From Buttiauxella gaviniae (GTDB lineage Bacteria; Pseudomonadota; Gammaproteobacteria; Enterobacterales; Enterobacteriaceae): a stretch of DNA of 64,000 bases. A model generated the notes under the pieces. The model did no database searches. It saw only the letters and a list, made by a program, of their open reading frames with translations, and was not told the DNA's origin. This document shows, piece by piece, positions 37,167-47,063 of the stretch (position 1 is its first letter; each line of letters begins with the position of its first letter). The stretch covers positions 3,720,001 through 3,784,000 of the forward strand of contig NZ_JBFMVT010000002.1 of NCBI RefSeq assembly GCF_040786275.1. Direction: 5' to 3'. The position numbers were made by a program, and so were the translations under genes.

Positions 37167-38567
37167 TCAGGAACTGCTGGATGAGAATTGTTGAGTCAGA
37201 TAGGTACTGGTGTTGTTCAGCTTGCTCATCATGGTATCGAGTTGCGTAAACTGAGCTTTGTATCGGGCAATGGTTTCATCAATGCTGTCGCTAACCGCCA
37301 GATACTGTTTCGTCAGGCTTTTGAGCGTGGCGTTAATACTGGTGGTGGCGCTGTCGATAATGCCGTCGTCCGCCAGATAGCTTTTTACCAGGTTAGCGGT
37401 GGTGGTGGTGATGCCGGTGGTTTTACCGTCACCGACCAGTAATTTTTGGGTATCAACAGAGTTGCTGCTAAGCGCGGTTTTCAGCTTATCGTCATCGATT
37501 TTCAGTTTGCCGGTGGTCGGGTCCTGGGCAATGCCGATTTGGGAGAGTGTGCTGAATTTAGAGCCAGTATCGCCGGTGGTAAATTGGCCGCGAATGCCCG
37601 TCTGGATAGTACGCACCACGCTGTCGCCCAGCAGTACACCGTTGCCTGCGCTCTGATCTGCCCCCGCTTCTACCGCGCTGTATTTGGTCAGCGAGCTAAA
37701 GGTGTCCAGCATGGCGTTATAGGCATCAACCCAGCCTTTAATGGCGGCGGTCGCTTTATCATTGCTTTTAGTGACGGTAACCGTTGCGTTGGTCACTTCT
37801 TTATTCAACGTTAAGGTGACGCCTTCCGGCGTATCTTTAACGGTGTTACTCCCGCTTTCTACTTCGATATTATTGATGGTTAACAGGGCATTTTGAGGCG
37901 CAATAGTTTGAGTTAATTTGCCCGTTTTGGTTTTTGAATCATAACCCAGCAGATCGTTGAGTTCGCTGTCGCCGGTGACGCTAATCGTCATGGCCTTATC
38001 TTCACCGGTTTCGGCAGAAGAGATAACCAACTGGAACTCACCGTCTTTGTTTTTAATCACGCTGGCAGAGACGCCACTATCAGCGGTGTTAATCGCATCA
38101 CGAATGCCGTTCAGTGAGGTCTGGTCGTCAGTGAGTTTGATCTCCAGAGGTTTTTCACGACCTGGCTGGTTGATGATCAGTGTGCGGTCAGTAGATGAAA
38201 CGCTGCTCTGTTTGTCAGTTGCGCTGGCTATTCCGCCGGTCGCAAGAGATTGTGCCTGCGCCAGTTGCGTCACGCTGATGGTGTATTTACCGGCGGCGGC
38301 TCCCGCACCGGTGCTAACCACTAAATCAGTATTGCTGCTGGTGGCGGTGCTGCTTTTAAAAAGGGTAGCGTCATTAAGTGCGGTATTCGCCGTCTGGAAT
38401 TTTTCAATCGCGCTTTTGAGCGTGCCATAAGCCGTCAGTTTTGAGCTGTAGCTGGACTGCTGGGCCGTAATCGGGGTCAGTCGACCTTTCTCTGCAGTAC
38501 TCAAGTTTGTTAAAAGTGTATCCAGTGGCAGATTGGATCCTACCCCTAATGAAGAAACGCTAGCCAT
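37167..38567 (-). CDS. fliD: Flagellar filament cap protein FliD
   Basis: FliD (466 residues) caps the filament and folds incoming flagellin. The N-terminus MASVSSLGVGSNLPLDTLLTNLSTAEKGRL and the C-terminal coiled coil (IDETIARYKAQFTQLDTMMSKLNNTSTYLTQQF) are conserved. The middle head domains are Thr/Ser/Asp-rich and variable. A sigma-28 promoter lies about 40 bases upstream. Confidence 0.97.
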   Translation of the reverse strand: MASVSSLGVGSNLPLDTLLTNLSTAEKGRLTPITAQQSSYSSKLTAYGTLKSAIEKFQTANTALNDATLFKSSTATSSNTDLVVSTGAGAAAGKYTISVTQLAQAQSLATGGIASATDKQSSVSSTDRTLIINQPGREKPLEIKLTDDQTSLNGIRDAINTADSGVSASVIKNKDGEFQLVISSAETGEDKAMTISVTGDSELNDLLGYDSKTKTGKLTQTIAPQNALLTINNIEVESGSNTVKDTPEGVTLTLNKEVTNATVTVTKSNDKATAAIKGWVDAYNAMLDTFSSLTKYSAVEAGADQSAGNGVLLGDSVVRTIQTGIRGQFTTGDTGSKFSTLSQIGIAQDPTTGKLKIDDDKLKTALSSNSVDTQKLLVGDGKTTGITTTTANLVKSYLADDGIIDSATTSINATLKSLTKQYLAVSDSIDETIARYKAQFTQLDTMMSKLNNTSTYLTQQFSSSSS

Positions 38568-38605
38568 TATTATTCCCTTTTCATTACTAACAATTATTCA
38601 CGTTG

Positions 38606-38632
38606 GTATCGGCACTTTAGCGGCAAAGTTTA
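38606..38632 (-). promoter_or_regulatory. Sigma-28 (FliA) promoter of fliDST
   Basis: Read on the minus strand, TAAACTTT, an 11-base spacer, then GCCGATAC match the sigma-28 consensus TAAAGTTT-N11-GCCGATAA with two mismatches. It is positioned upstream of fliD. Confidence 0.85.
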
Positions 38633-38715
38633 ATGATATTTACGCGCTATTAATGGCGGGAATAATGCACGCGTTGCGGGTTATTTCTGCGGGTAGTTAA
38701 AAAGTGAAATTTTTC

Positions 38716-38742
38716 TAAAGTTCGAAAATAGTGTGCCGATAC
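38716..38742 (+). promoter_or_regulatory. Sigma-28 (FliA) promoter of fliC
   Basis: TAAAGTTC, an 11-base spacer and GCCGATAC match the sigma-28 consensus closely. The promoter lies 68 bases before the fliC ATG and is divergent from the fliD promoter. Confidence 0.92.
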
Positions 38743-38810
38743 ATGGGTAGACGGTGAGAAACCGTGGGCAACAGCCCAACAACAAAATGTGAATTGATAA
38801 GGATAAAATC

Positions 38811-40451
38811 ATGGCACAAGTTATCAACACTAACAGCCTGTCGCTGTTGACCCAAAACAATCTGAACAAATCTCAGTCTTCTCTGGGCACTGCTATTGAG
38901 CGTCTGTCCTCCGGTCTGCGTATTAACAGCGCGAAAGACGATGCTGCGGGCCAGGCCATTGCTAACCGCTTCACTGCAAACATCAAAGGCCTGACTCAGG
39001 CTTCCCGTAACGCCAACGACGGTATCTCCATCGCGCAGACTACTGAAGGCGCGCTGTCTGAAATCAACAACAACTTGCAGCGTGTACGTGAGCTGTCTGT
39101 TCAGGCAACTAACGGGACTAACTCCCAGTCTGACCTGGATTCAATCCAGAATGAAATCACCCAGCGCCTGAGTGAAATTGACCGTGTATCTGGTCAAACT
39201 CAGTTTAACGGCGTGAAAGTACTTTCTGCTGACAGCTCTATGAAAATTCAGGTTGGCGCGAACGACGGTGAAACTATCACTATTGACCTGAAAGAAATTA
39301 CTTCTTCTACGTTGGGCCTGAACGGCTTTAACGTGAATGGTAAAGGTGATGTGGCTAACACGGCCGCTACGCTGAAAGACATGACTGGCCTGACTGCAAG
39401 CGCAAGCGGTACAGTTGGCGTCACTCAATACACAAACAATGCAGCTAAAGCTTCTTCAAGCGATATCCTCGCAGCAGTAGGTACAGCTACAGGCGATAAA
39501 GTTAATACAACTGCGAACGTTGGCCTTGGAACTACAGCGGCAACTGACTATGTATTCGATAAATCATCAAATACTTATAAAGCGGCAACAGTAAATGGTG
39601 TTGATAATACAGATGTAGCTTCATTCCTGAATACCAAAGCGGGCGATACAACCAAAGCAACGGTTTCTATCGGTGGTAAATCTCAGGACGTTATCATTGA
39701 TAAATCAGGCAAAATGACTGCCGCAGATGATAATGCAGTTCTGTATTTGGATGGTACTGGTAACCTAACTAAAACAGCAGCAGATCCAGCTGATGTTCAA
39801 GCAACATTAGCAGACTTAGCTGATGCTACTGGTGGTGCAGTTGCTACCATTAAAACTGACAAAGGTTCTTTCACCAGTGCTACTGGCGGTAAGTTCAATG
39901 CAACTAACGTGGTAGTTGCAGGTGATACTTTCTCTAATGCCGTTAAGAATGGTACTTACACTGCTACTGTTAGTGGTAATGCATATACAGTTACTGCTGG
40001 TGCTGTAGGTGCTAATGCCTTCATGAATGAAGGTAAACTGAGCACAACACCACCAACTTACTTCGCGCAGGCTGATGGTTCAATCACGACCACTGAAGAT
40101 GCTACTTTAGGCAAAACAGTTTACAAAACAGCCGATGGTAAATTGACCACAGCTGAGAAAAGTGAATCCGAAAAATCTGCTGACCCACTGAAAGCTTTGG
40201 ACAAAGCCCTGGCACAGGTCGACGCCCTGCGTTCAGACCTCGGTGCGGTACAGAACCGTTTCGACTCTACCATCACTAACCTGGGTAACACCCTGGGCAA
40301 CCTGACCTCTGCTCGTAGCCGTATCGAAGATGCTGACTACGCGACCGAAGTTTCCAACATGTCTCGTGCGCAGATCCTGCAACAGGCGGGTACTTCTGTT
40401 CTGGCACAGGCAAACCAGGTACCGCAGGGCGTTCTGTCTCTGCTGCGTTAA
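38811..40451 (+). CDS. fliC: Flagellin FliC
   Basis: FliC (546 residues) is the filament subunit. The N-terminal D0/D1 part ([20 protein letters not shown], then [25 protein letters not shown]) and the C-terminal part ([19 protein letters not shown]...[30 protein letters not shown]) are strongly conserved. The central part, about residues 180-440, is Thr/Ala/Asp/Lys-rich with different codon use, as expected for the surface-exposed, antigenically variable domains. There is no flagellin methylase gene (fliB) between fliC and fliA. A sigma-28 promoter precedes and a strong terminator follows. Confidence 0.98.
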   Translation: MAQVINTNSLSLLTQNNLNKSQSSLGTAIERLSSGLRINSAKDDAAGQAIANRFTANIKGLTQASRNANDGISIAQTTEGALSEINNNLQRVRELSVQATNGTNSQSDLDSIQNEITQRLSEIDRVSGQTQFNGVKVLSADSSMKIQVGANDGETITIDLKEITSSTLGLNGFNVNGKGDVANTAATLKDMTGLTASASGTVGVTQYTNNAAKASSSDILAAVGTATGDKVNTTANVGLGTTAATDYVFDKSSNTYKAATVNGVDNTDVASFLNTKAGDTTKATVSIGGKSQDVIIDKSGKMTAADDNAVLYLDGTGNLTKTAADPADVQATLADLADATGGAVATIKTDKGSFTSATGGKFNATNVVVAGDTFSNAVKNGTYTATVSGNAYTVTAGAVGANAFMNEGKLSTTPPTYFAQADGSITTTEDATLGKTVYKTADGKLTTAEKSESEKSADPLKALDKALAQVDALRSDLGAVQNRFDSTITNLGNTLGNLTSARSRIEDADYATEVSNMSRAQILQQAGTSVLAQANQVPQGVLSLLR

Positions 40452-40468
40452 TTCACGCAAATCTGACC

Positions 40469-40493
40469 AAACCCCGCGATCGCGGGGTTTTTT
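40469..40493 (+). terminator. Rho-independent terminator of fliC
   Basis: AAACCCCGCG and CGCGGGGTTT arms pair around the palindromic centre ATC/GAT and are followed by TTTTTT. The loop is tight but the stem is GC-rich and the T-run is long. Confidence 0.9.
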
Positions 40494-40582
40494 CGTATTG
40501 AGTGTTACCCATAACCCCCAAATAACCCCTCATTTCACCCACTATTCTTGCGATTAAAACCCCTCCAGAAACGGATAATCAT

Positions 40583-40590
40583 GCCGATAA
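40583..40590 (+). promoter_or_regulatory. Possible sigma-28 -10 element of fliA
   Basis: GCCGATAA is a perfect sigma-28 -10 box 25 bases upstream of the fliA start. The expected -35 position (about 40564) holds no good TAAA match, so the promoter is weak or partly degenerate. An FlhDC-dependent promoter should also lie in this gap. Confidence 0.5.
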
Positions 40591-40615
40591 CTCAACTAAC
40601 GCAGGGCTGTTTATC

Positions 40616-41335
40616 GTGAATTCACTGTATACCGCTGAAGGTGTGATGGATAAACACTCGCTGTGGCAGCGTTATGTACCGCTGGTGCGTCACGAAGCAT
40701 TGCGCCTGCAGGTACGCCTGCCCGCGAGTGTGGAGCTTGACGACCTGCTACAGGCGGGCGGCATCGGGTTGTTAAACGCAGTGGACCGTTATGATGCCCT
40801 GCAAGGAACGGCATTTACTACCTACGCGGTGCAGCGCATCCGTGGGGCGATGCTTGATGAGTTGCGCAGCCGTGACTGGGTGCCCCGCAGCGTCAGGCGT
40901 AACGCCCGCGGCGTTGCGCAGGCAATAGGTCAACTGGAGCAAGAGCTGGGCCGCAATGCCACCGAAACGGAAGTGGCAGACCGGTTAGAAATCCCGCTCA
41001 ACGAATACCGTCAGATGTTGCTCGACACCAATAACAGTCAACTTTTCTCTTATGACGAGTGGCGTGAAGAGCATGGCGACAGTATCGAACTGATTACCGA
41101 AGAGCATCAGCAGGCGAACCCGCTCCAGCAACTGTTGGAAGGGAATTTGCGCCAGCGTGTGATGGACGCGATTGAAGCGCTGCCGGATCGCGAAAAGATG
41201 GTGCTGACCCTCTACTACCAGGAAGAGCTGAATCTCAAAGAGATTGGCGCGGTACTGGATGTGGGGGAGTCGCGCATTAGTCAGTTGCACAGCCAGGCGA
41301 TTAAACGCTTACGCACGAAGCTCGGTAAGTTGTAG
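40616..41335 (+). CDS. fliA: Flagellar sigma factor FliA (sigma-28)
   Basis: FliA (239 residues) directs transcription of late flagellar genes. Region 2 (ELDDLLQAGGIGLLNAVDRYDALQGTAFTTYAVQRIRGAMLDELRS), region 3 and the region 4 helix-turn-helix (LNLKEIGAVLDVGESRISQLHSQAIKRLR) are all intact. The start is GTG, as in E. coli, where the protein begins MNSLYTAEGVMDKHS. It is held inactive by FlgM until the hook is complete. Confidence 0.97.
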   Translation: MNSLYTAEGVMDKHSLWQRYVPLVRHEALRLQVRLPASVELDDLLQAGGIGLLNAVDRYDALQGTAFTTYAVQRIRGAMLDELRSRDWVPRSVRRNARGVAQAIGQLEQELGRNATETEVADRLEIPLNEYRQMLLDTNNSQLFSYDEWREEHGDSIELITEEHQQANPLQQLLEGNLRQRVMDAIEALPDREKMVLTLYYQEELNLKEIGAVLDVGESRISQLHSQAIKRLRTKLGKL

Positions 41336-41372
41336 GGAGTGCCGCATATTATAAGACGACCGGGATAACATC

Positions 41373-41924
41373 ATGACGGTGCAACCATTAAAAAAGCGTC
41401 CATTGAGCCGCTATTTAAAAGACTTTAAACACACACAAACTCACTGCGCGCAGTGTGCAAAATTGCTCGACAGAATCACACTAACGCGGGGCGGGGAGAT
41501 CGTCAGTAAAACCGCCATCGCGCAGCTTGATACGTTAATTGATGAGAACGGCTGGCAGGTTGAACGCCAGTCCTGGGCGGCGCTGTGTCGTTTTTGCGGG
41601 GATTTATACTGCAAAGAGCAGGAGCACTATTTCGATATCATCGGTTTTAAAGAGTATCTGTTTGAGCAAACCGAGATGAGCCACGGCACCATCCGCGAAT
41701 ATGTGGTGCGCCTGCGTCGTCTGGGGAATCACTTAGCGTCACAAAACATTCCCGCGCCTTCCACGCCTGAGGCCTGGCTCGACGACGCATTCGAAGCGTG
41801 GTTACCGCTTACCAGCACCAATAACTACCGGATTGCTTTACGAAAGTACGGCCAGTTTCAGATCCTGAATAAAAATAGTGCCGCCCATTTCCAGGAAAAT
41901 AAATCAACTTCTGATATATATTAA
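41373..41924 (+). CDS. fliZ: Regulator FliZ
   Basis: FliZ (183 residues) is a DNA-binding regulator that represses many RpoS-dependent genes and thus favours motility over curli. The core helix with basic residues, TIREYVVRLRRLGNHLASQNIP, mimics sigma-S region 3.0 and is intact. It lies 37 bases after fliA in one operon. Confidence 0.95.
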   Translation: MTVQPLKKRPLSRYLKDFKHTQTHCAQCAKLLDRITLTRGGEIVSKTAIAQLDTLIDENGWQVERQSWAALCRFCGDLYCKEQEHYFDIIGFKEYLFEQTEMSHGTIREYVVRLRRLGNHLASQNIPAPSTPEAWLDDAFEAWLPLTSTNNYRIALRKYGQFQILNKNSAAHFQENKSTSDIY

Positions 41925-42010
41925 AATGGCATAAGTTGTAGCGTAGTGGTTTTGATTGCTTATATTAAGTCGTTACACTACAACAAAATTATTCAACATT
42001 CGGGGTATCT

Positions 42011-42811
42011 ATGAAATTAGCAATGGTGGGGCGTCAGGCGCTGATGGGCGTACTGGCTGTGGCAATGGTAGCTGGCGCGAGTGTTAAAACCTTTGCGGCT
42101 GAAAATTTGCTGGCGAAAGTGAAAGATCGCGGCACGCTGCTGGTTGGCCTGGAAGGGACTTATCCTCCTTTTAGCTTCCAGGGCGATGACGGCAAACTGA
42201 CCGGTTTTGAAGTCGAGTTTGCTGAGCAACTGGCGCAACATCTGGGTGTGAAAGCCTCGCTGAAGCCGACCAAATGGGACGGCATGCTGGCGTCGCTGGA
42301 CTCCAAACGCATCGACGTGGTGATTAACCAGGTCACGATTTCCGATGAACGTAAGAAAAAATATGACTTCTCCACGCCGTACACCGTTTCCGGTATTCAG
42401 GCGCTGGTGAAAAAGGGCAATGAAGGCAGCATCACCGGGCCGGATTCCCTGAAAGGTAAAAAAGTGGGCGTCGGTCTTGGGACGAACTACGAAGAGTGGT
42501 TGCGTGCCAATGTGCAGGGCGTAGATATCCGCACCTATGATGATGACCCAACGAAATATCAGGATCTGCGCGTAGGCCGTATTGATGCGATTCTGGTTGA
42601 CCGCCTGGCGGCGCTGGATCTGGTGAAGAAAACCAAAGATACCCTGGCCGTTGCGGGCGAACCGTTCTCTCGTCAGGAAGCGGGTGTTGCAGTGCGTAAA
42701 GGTAACGAAGATCTGGTTGAAGCGATCAACAAAGGTATCGCTGAAATGCAGAAAGACGGCTCTCTGGCTAAACTGTCCGAGAAGTGGTTCGGGGCTGACG
42801 TTACTAAATAA
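42011..42811 (+). CDS. tcyJ: Periplasmic cystine-binding protein TcyJ (FliY)
   Basis: TcyJ (266 residues) is the substrate-binding protein of the cystine ABC importer. It has an N-terminal signal peptide ending near TFAAEN, and the family 3 solute-binding pattern (GTLLVGLEGTYPPFSFQGDDGKLTGFEVEFAEQLAQHLG). Its neighbours dcyD, tcyL and tcyN complete the uptake and catabolism group. Confidence 0.96.
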   Translation: MKLAMVGRQALMGVLAVAMVAGASVKTFAAENLLAKVKDRGTLLVGLEGTYPPFSFQGDDGKLTGFEVEFAEQLAQHLGVKASLKPTKWDGMLASLDSKRIDVVINQVTISDERKKKYDFSTPYTVSGIQALVKKGNEGSITGPDSLKGKKVGVGLGTNYEEWLRANVQGVDIRTYDDDPTKYQDLRVGRIDAILVDRLAALDLVKKTKDTLAVAGEPFSRQEAGVAVRKGNEDLVEAINKGIAEMQKDGSLAKLSEKWFGADVTK

Positions 42812-42827
42812 TTAACTCGTGATGCGT

Positions 42828-42862
42828 AGGGCGGATTAGCGTAAGCGACATCCGCCTTTTTT
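42828..42862. repeat. REP-like hairpin and probable terminator after tcyJ
   Basis: GGCGGATTAGCG and CGACATCCGCC form a REP-type hairpin, followed by TTTTTTA. It may attenuate transcription between tcyJ and dcyD, giving extra binding protein relative to the downstream genes. Confidence 0.65.
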
Positions 42863-42930
42863 ATTTGTATTTGCCAGCATTCTGCCGGGCTGGTGCATAA
42901 TAAAGATTATTCAGTGTAATGGAGTTGCTT

Positions 42931-43917
42931 ATGTCACTGCACAATCTGACGCGTTTTCCGCGTCTGGAATTTATCGGCGCCCCGACGCCACTCGAATATC
43001 TGCCGCGCTTTTCCGACTACCTTGGCCGTGAAATCTATATTAAACGTGATGACACCACGCCAATGGCGATGGGCGGAAATAAGCTGCGTAAACTTGAATT
43101 TCTCGCCGCCGACGCGCTGCGCGAAGGCGCTGATACGCTAGTTACCGCAGGTGCTATTCAGTCGAACCACGTTCGCCAGACCGCAGCCGTTGCCGCTAAA
43201 CTGGGCCTCAAATGCGTTGCGCTGCTGGAAAACCCAATCGGCACGCAAGCGGAAAACTACCTCAGCAACGGCAACCGGTTGATGCTCGATCTGTTTGATG
43301 TCGAGATCGAAATATGTGATGCGTTACACGCTCCGGATCAACAGCTAGAAGAGATCGCCACCCGTCTTGAAGCACAGGGTTTTCGCCCGTATGTGGTGCC
43401 GGTTGGCGGCTCGAATGCGCTGGGCGCGTTGGGGTATGTGGAAAGCGCACTGGAGATTGCTCAGCAATGTGAAGGCGCGGTGAGTGTCTCCTCGGTGGTG
43501 GTCGCTTCCGGTAGCGCAGGGACCCATGCGGGGCTTGCGGTTGGGCTCGAGCAGGTGATGCCGGATGTCGATTTAATTGGCGTTACAGTTTCACGGACTA
43601 TCGCGCAGCAATTGCCTAAAGTAGAGGCATTGCAGCAGGCGGTCGCGCAATCTCTGAGCGTCAACGCCAATAATCCCATTACTTTGTGGGATGACTATTT
43701 CGCACCGGGCTATGGTCATCCCAATGAAGAGGGGCTGGAAGCGATTAAATTACTGGCACGTCTCGAAGGGATTTTGCTCGATCCGGTTTATACCGGCAAA
43801 GCGATGGCCGGGCTGATTGATGGCGTGGCACAAAAGCGTTTTAAAGACGAAGGTCCAATCATCTTTATTCATACCGGCGGGGCACCAGCGCTGTTCGCGT
43901 ACCATCCTCATGTTTAA
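42931..43917 (+). CDS. dcyD: D-cysteine desulfhydrase DcyD
   Basis: DcyD (328 residues, PLP-dependent, ACC-deaminase-like) converts D-cysteine to pyruvate, ammonia and sulfide. The PLP lysine lies in [14 protein letters not shown], and a further conserved segment is [18 protein letters not shown]. The ATG at 42931 follows a GGAG site; the frame opens four codons upstream. Confidence 0.95.
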   Translation: MSLHNLTRFPRLEFIGAPTPLEYLPRFSDYLGREIYIKRDDTTPMAMGGNKLRKLEFLAADALREGADTLVTAGAIQSNHVRQTAAVAAKLGLKCVALLENPIGTQAENYLSNGNRLMLDLFDVEIEICDALHAPDQQLEEIATRLEAQGFRPYVVPVGGSNALGALGYVESALEIAQQCEGAVSVSSVVVASGSAGTHAGLAVGLEQVMPDVDLIGVTVSRTIAQQLPKVEALQQAVAQSLSVNANNPITLWDDYFAPGYGHPNEEGLEAIKLLARLEGILLDPVYTGKAMAGLIDGVAQKRFKDEGPIIFIHTGGAPALFAYHPHV

Positions 43918-43935
43918 TTACGCCAGATGATTTTG

Positions 43936-43970
43936 TAGGGTGGATTAGCCCAGCGACATCCACCGCTTTG
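43936..43970. repeat. REP-like palindrome between dcyD and tcyL
   Basis: GTAGGGTGGATTAGC and CGACATCCACCGC pair imperfectly. The unit is related in sequence to the element after tcyJ. Confidence 0.6.
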
Positions 43971-43993
43971 TAGCGCACAGGGTACATATAAGT

Positions 43994-44662
43994 ATGCAAG
44001 AAAGTATTCAACTGGTGCTGGATTCAGCACCCTTTCTCCTCAAAGGGGCCGTCTTTACGCTGCAACTGAGCATCGGCGGCATGTTCTTTGGGTTGATTCT
44101 CGGGTTTTTGCTGGCGTTGATGCGCCTGTCGCCCTTTTGGCCATTTTCATGGATATCGCGTTTTTACGTGTCAATTTTTCGTGGCACGCCGTTAATCGCG
44201 CAGCTATTTATGATTTATTACGGCCTGCCGCAATTCGGTATTGAACTTGACCCTATTCCGGCGGCGATGATTGGTTTGTCGCTCAATACCGCAGCTTATG
44301 CGTCAGAAACCTTGCGTGCGGCGATTTCGTCAATCGAGAAAGGGCAGTGGGAAGCGGCGGCGAGTATCGGTATGACACCGTGGCAAACCCTGCGCCGGGC
44401 GATTTTACCCCAGGCGGCACGCGTGGCACTGCCACCACTGAGCAACAGTTTTATCAGTCTGGTGAAAGACACGTCGCTTGCGGCGACCATTCAGGTGCCG
44501 GAACTGTTCCGCCAGGCGCAGCTTATTACCTCGCGTACGCTTGAAGTATTTACCATGTATCTCGCGGCTTCATTGATTTACTGGGTAATGGCAACGGTGC
44601 TCTCTTCGTTGCAAAACTACTTTGAAAATCAGCTTAATCGCCAGGACAGGGATCCAAAATGA
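43994..44662 (+). CDS. tcyL: Cystine ABC transporter permease TcyL (YecS)
   Basis: TcyL (222 residues) is the membrane permease of the cystine importer. It shows the polar amino acid permease pattern, including RGTPLIAQLFMIYYGLPQ and the EAA loop EAAASIGMTPWQTLRRAILPQAARVALP. It overlaps tcyN by 4 bases. Confidence 0.96.
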   Translation: MQESIQLVLDSAPFLLKGAVFTLQLSIGGMFFGLILGFLLALMRLSPFWPFSWISRFYVSIFRGTPLIAQLFMIYYGLPQFGIELDPIPAAMIGLSLNTAAYASETLRAAISSIEKGQWEAAASIGMTPWQTLRRAILPQAARVALPPLSNSFISLVKDTSLAATIQVPELFRQAQLITSRTLEVFTMYLAASLIYWVMATVLSSLQNYFENQLNRQDRDPK

Positions 44663-45411
44663 GCGCAATCGACGTAAAAAAACTGGTCAAAAAATTCCAC
44701 GGACAGACGGTGCTGCACGGTATCGATCTGGAAGTAAAAGCGGGTGAAGTGGTAGCGATTATCGGGCCGAGCGGTTCCGGTAAAACGACGCTATTGCGCT
44801 GCATTAATTTGCTGGAACAGCCGGAGTCCGGAACCATTAAGGTGGGTGAAATTTCCATTGATGCCGCGCAATCGCTCAGTAAACAGAAAAATCGCGTGCG
44901 CGAGCTGCGCCAGCACGTGGGTTTCGTGTTCCAAAGCTTCAATCTTTTCCCTCATCGCACGGTGATTGAAAATATCATTGAAGGGCCGGTGATCGTAAAA
45001 GGCGAGCCAAAGGATGAAGCGATTGCGCGTGCGCGCGAACTGCTGGCGAAAGTGGGCTTGAGCGGGAAAGAGACCAGCTATCCGCGGCGCTTATCCGGTG
45101 GGCAGCAGCAGCGCGTGGCCATCGCGCGTGCGCTGGCGATGCGCCCGGAAGTGATATTGTTTGATGAACCCACTTCAGCGCTCGACCCTGAGCTTGTGGG
45201 GGAAGTGTTAAGCACCATTCGCCAACTGGCAGAAGAAAAGCGCACCATGGTGATTGTGACGCATGAAATGAGCTTTGCTCGTGATGTTGCCGACCGCGCC
45301 ATTTTTATGGATCAAGGCCGCATTGTAGAACAGGGCCCCGCACGCGAACTCTTTGCTCATCCTCAGCAACCGCGTACCCGGCAGTTTCTGGAGAAGTTCC
45401 TCACGCAGTAG
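44659..45411 (+). CDS. tcyN: Cystine ABC transporter ATPase TcyN (YecC)
   Basis: TcyN (250 residues) is the ATP-binding subunit. Walker A is GPSGSGKTTLLRC, the signature is LSGGQQQRVAIARALAM and Walker B is VILFDEPTSALDPE. It is translationally coupled to tcyL. Confidence 0.97.
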   Translation: MSAIDVKKLVKKFHGQTVLHGIDLEVKAGEVVAIIGPSGSGKTTLLRCINLLEQPESGTIKVGEISIDAAQSLSKQKNRVRELRQHVGFVFQSFNLFPHRTVIENIIEGPVIVKGEPKDEAIARARELLAKVGLSGKETSYPRRLSGGQQQRVAIARALAMRPEVILFDEPTSALDPELVGEVLSTIRQLAEEKRTMVIVTHEMSFARDVADRAIFMDQGRIVEQGPARELFAHPQQPRTRQFLEKFLTQ

Positions 45412-45418
45412 CCACAAT

Positions 45419-45441
45419 GGCCCCTTTTATAGGGGGCCTTT
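45419..45441 (+). terminator. Possible terminator after tcyN
   Basis: GGCCCC and GGGGCC arms with a T-rich loop are followed by TTTGGG. The T-run is short, so termination may be partial. Confidence 0.5.
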
Positions 45442-45618
45442 GGGTAACGTCTTGCTCGTTATACATAAGCTAAATCAATGGAATATTGGGGGTTTAGCGC
45501 TAGTTATTCACATTCTGAGCCTGATGTCGTTAAATCATATAAATAATATTGATAAGTGTGATAGCGTTAGGCATTACATTTAGAAATAGTTTTAGTGTCA
45601 GGAGAATCGCCAGACATA

Positions 45619-46341
45619 ATGGATGATCGCAACTTTTTTAGCTGGCGACAGGACGTATTAAGTCTCTTCCAGTCTGTCAGTGAGGCTGACGAGATAACGA
45701 AAATTCTTCATCAGCAAACTGAATTACTGGAATTTGATTATTACTCGCTGTGTATTCGTCATCCGGTGCCATTTACGCGCCCGAAAACGTCATTGCGCTC
45801 GTCTTATCCGCAGTCCTGGCTGGATCATTATCATGCCGAAAACTATTTCGCGATTGATCCGGTGCTGCGCCCTGAAAATTTCATGCGCGGGCATTTGCCC
45901 TGGAATGATGAACTTTTTGGTGACACCCTTGAGTTTTGGGATGCGGCAAGAGATCACGGATTACGCCGGGGCATCAGCCAGTGTGTGATGGCGCCGAATC
46001 GCGCGTTGGGGTTTTACTCTGTTTCGCGAACCGCTGCAAAAGGCAAAATATTGCCTGATATGGAGCTTGAGCTACGTCTGCAATATCTGGCTGAACTGAG
46101 CCTGATGACATTAACGCGTCTTAATGATTCGTCGATGGATGCCATGACATTTAAACTGAGCAAGCGTGAGCGCGAAATATTGCAGTGGACGGGCGAGGGG
46201 AAAACATCGGCTGAAATCGCCATTATTTTGTCGATATCAGAAAATACGGTGAATTTTCATCAGAAAAATATGCAGAAGAAATTTAATGCGCCGAATAAAA
46301 CACAAATTGCCTGTTATGCAGCAGCGATTGGGATAATTTGA
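45619..46341 (+). CDS. sdiA: LuxR-type quorum-sensing regulator SdiA
   Basis: SdiA (240 residues) senses N-acyl homoserine lactones made by other species. The N-terminal autoinducer-binding domain includes DYYSLCIRHPVPFTRPK and NYFAIDPVL.PENF, and the C-terminal LuxR helix-turn-helix is EGKTSAEIAIILSISENTVNFHQKNMQKK. No luxI synthase is visible in the window. I prefer the ATG at 45619 (MDDRNFFSW, as in E. coli SdiA); the frame opens at a GTG eight codons earlier. Confidence 0.95.
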   Translation: MDDRNFFSWRQDVLSLFQSVSEADEITKILHQQTELLEFDYYSLCIRHPVPFTRPKTSLRSSYPQSWLDHYHAENYFAIDPVLRPENFMRGHLPWNDELFGDTLEFWDAARDHGLRRGISQCVMAPNRALGFYSVSRTAAKGKILPDMELELRLQYLAELSLMTLTRLNDSSMDAMTFKLSKREREILQWTGEGKTSAEIAIILSISENTVNFHQKNMQKKFNAPNKTQIACYAAAIGII

Positions 46342-46368
46342 GTGGGGGCGTTGGACGGGAGCATGCTA

Positions 46369-46409
46369 ACGAAACGGCTGGAGAAAAAGAGCTCATCCAG
46401 CCGTCGTTT
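46369..46409. terminator. Bidirectional terminator between sdiA and yecF
   Basis: ACGAAACGGCTGGA and TCCAGCCGTCGTTT pair over about 13 bases with one mismatch and lie between the convergent sdiA and yecF genes. Confidence 0.7.
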
Positions 46410-46414
46410 ACCGG

Positions 46415-46639
46415 TTACTGACGGTAAGCCTGTTTAATTTGCTTAACAGTGTTACCAAACACTTCTGCATGCGCCGAGTCTTCCATCTGAGAAATTTGCT
46501 TTTCCATTTTGATGATTACTTTGCCTGCGTCAGCCTGGCCCATGGCTTTAAGCATTTGAGTCAGCATAGCTTTCAGGCAGGTAACTTCAATAGCCAGTTC
46601 ACTACTGTTGTCTGCGGTGGAAAAATCAGGAGTGCTCAT
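46415..46639 (-). CDS. yecF: Small conserved protein YecF (DUF2594)
   Basis: A 74-residue helical protein of the enteric YecF family, with [29 protein letters not shown]. Its location between sdiA and uvrY is the same as in E. coli. The function is unknown. Confidence 0.93.
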   Translation of the reverse strand: MSTPDFSTADNSSELAIEVTCLKAMLTQMLKAMGQADAGKVIIKMEKQISQMEDSAHAEVFGNTVKQIKQAYRQ

Positions 46640-47063
46640 TTGTGTTCCTCGGTCTTGGTTGGTACAACGTCATTTCGTGTAACGGTTTCGTAAGGCGGCG
46701 GAGTATAGCATAGTCGTAAACCATTTTATTAGTGCTTACGTGAATCGAGCCGCATGGTTTCTATACAATGTGACGATGTTTGTTTTGGTTGTGTTTATTA
46801 ATGGTTAAATAAAAGTAATCTGATGAGCCTGACCTATAACTTCTGCTCTTTATGGATTATCGTTTTTTTTAATGTGAAAAGAGTTTTTATTATTACTTGT
46901 CATCAATTAATCTGAACGCTTGTAAGTTTCCACTGTACAATTAAATTTCCAAAAACAGTGTTAGTTTTGAAAGTCTATTTTTACGTTTTAAAGTTGCCGG
47001 AAAACCCGTTAATATGTTCCGGTAATTTTTAGCAGCGTTATCCCTTTTCTGGAGAGTTCCCCT
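46640..47063. other. AT-rich regulatory gap between yecF and uvrY
   Basis: About 420 bases without a gene. It must hold the divergent yecF and uvrY promoters. It has long T- and A-rich stretches (46850-46990) but no recognisable operator that I can name. Confidence 0.5.
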
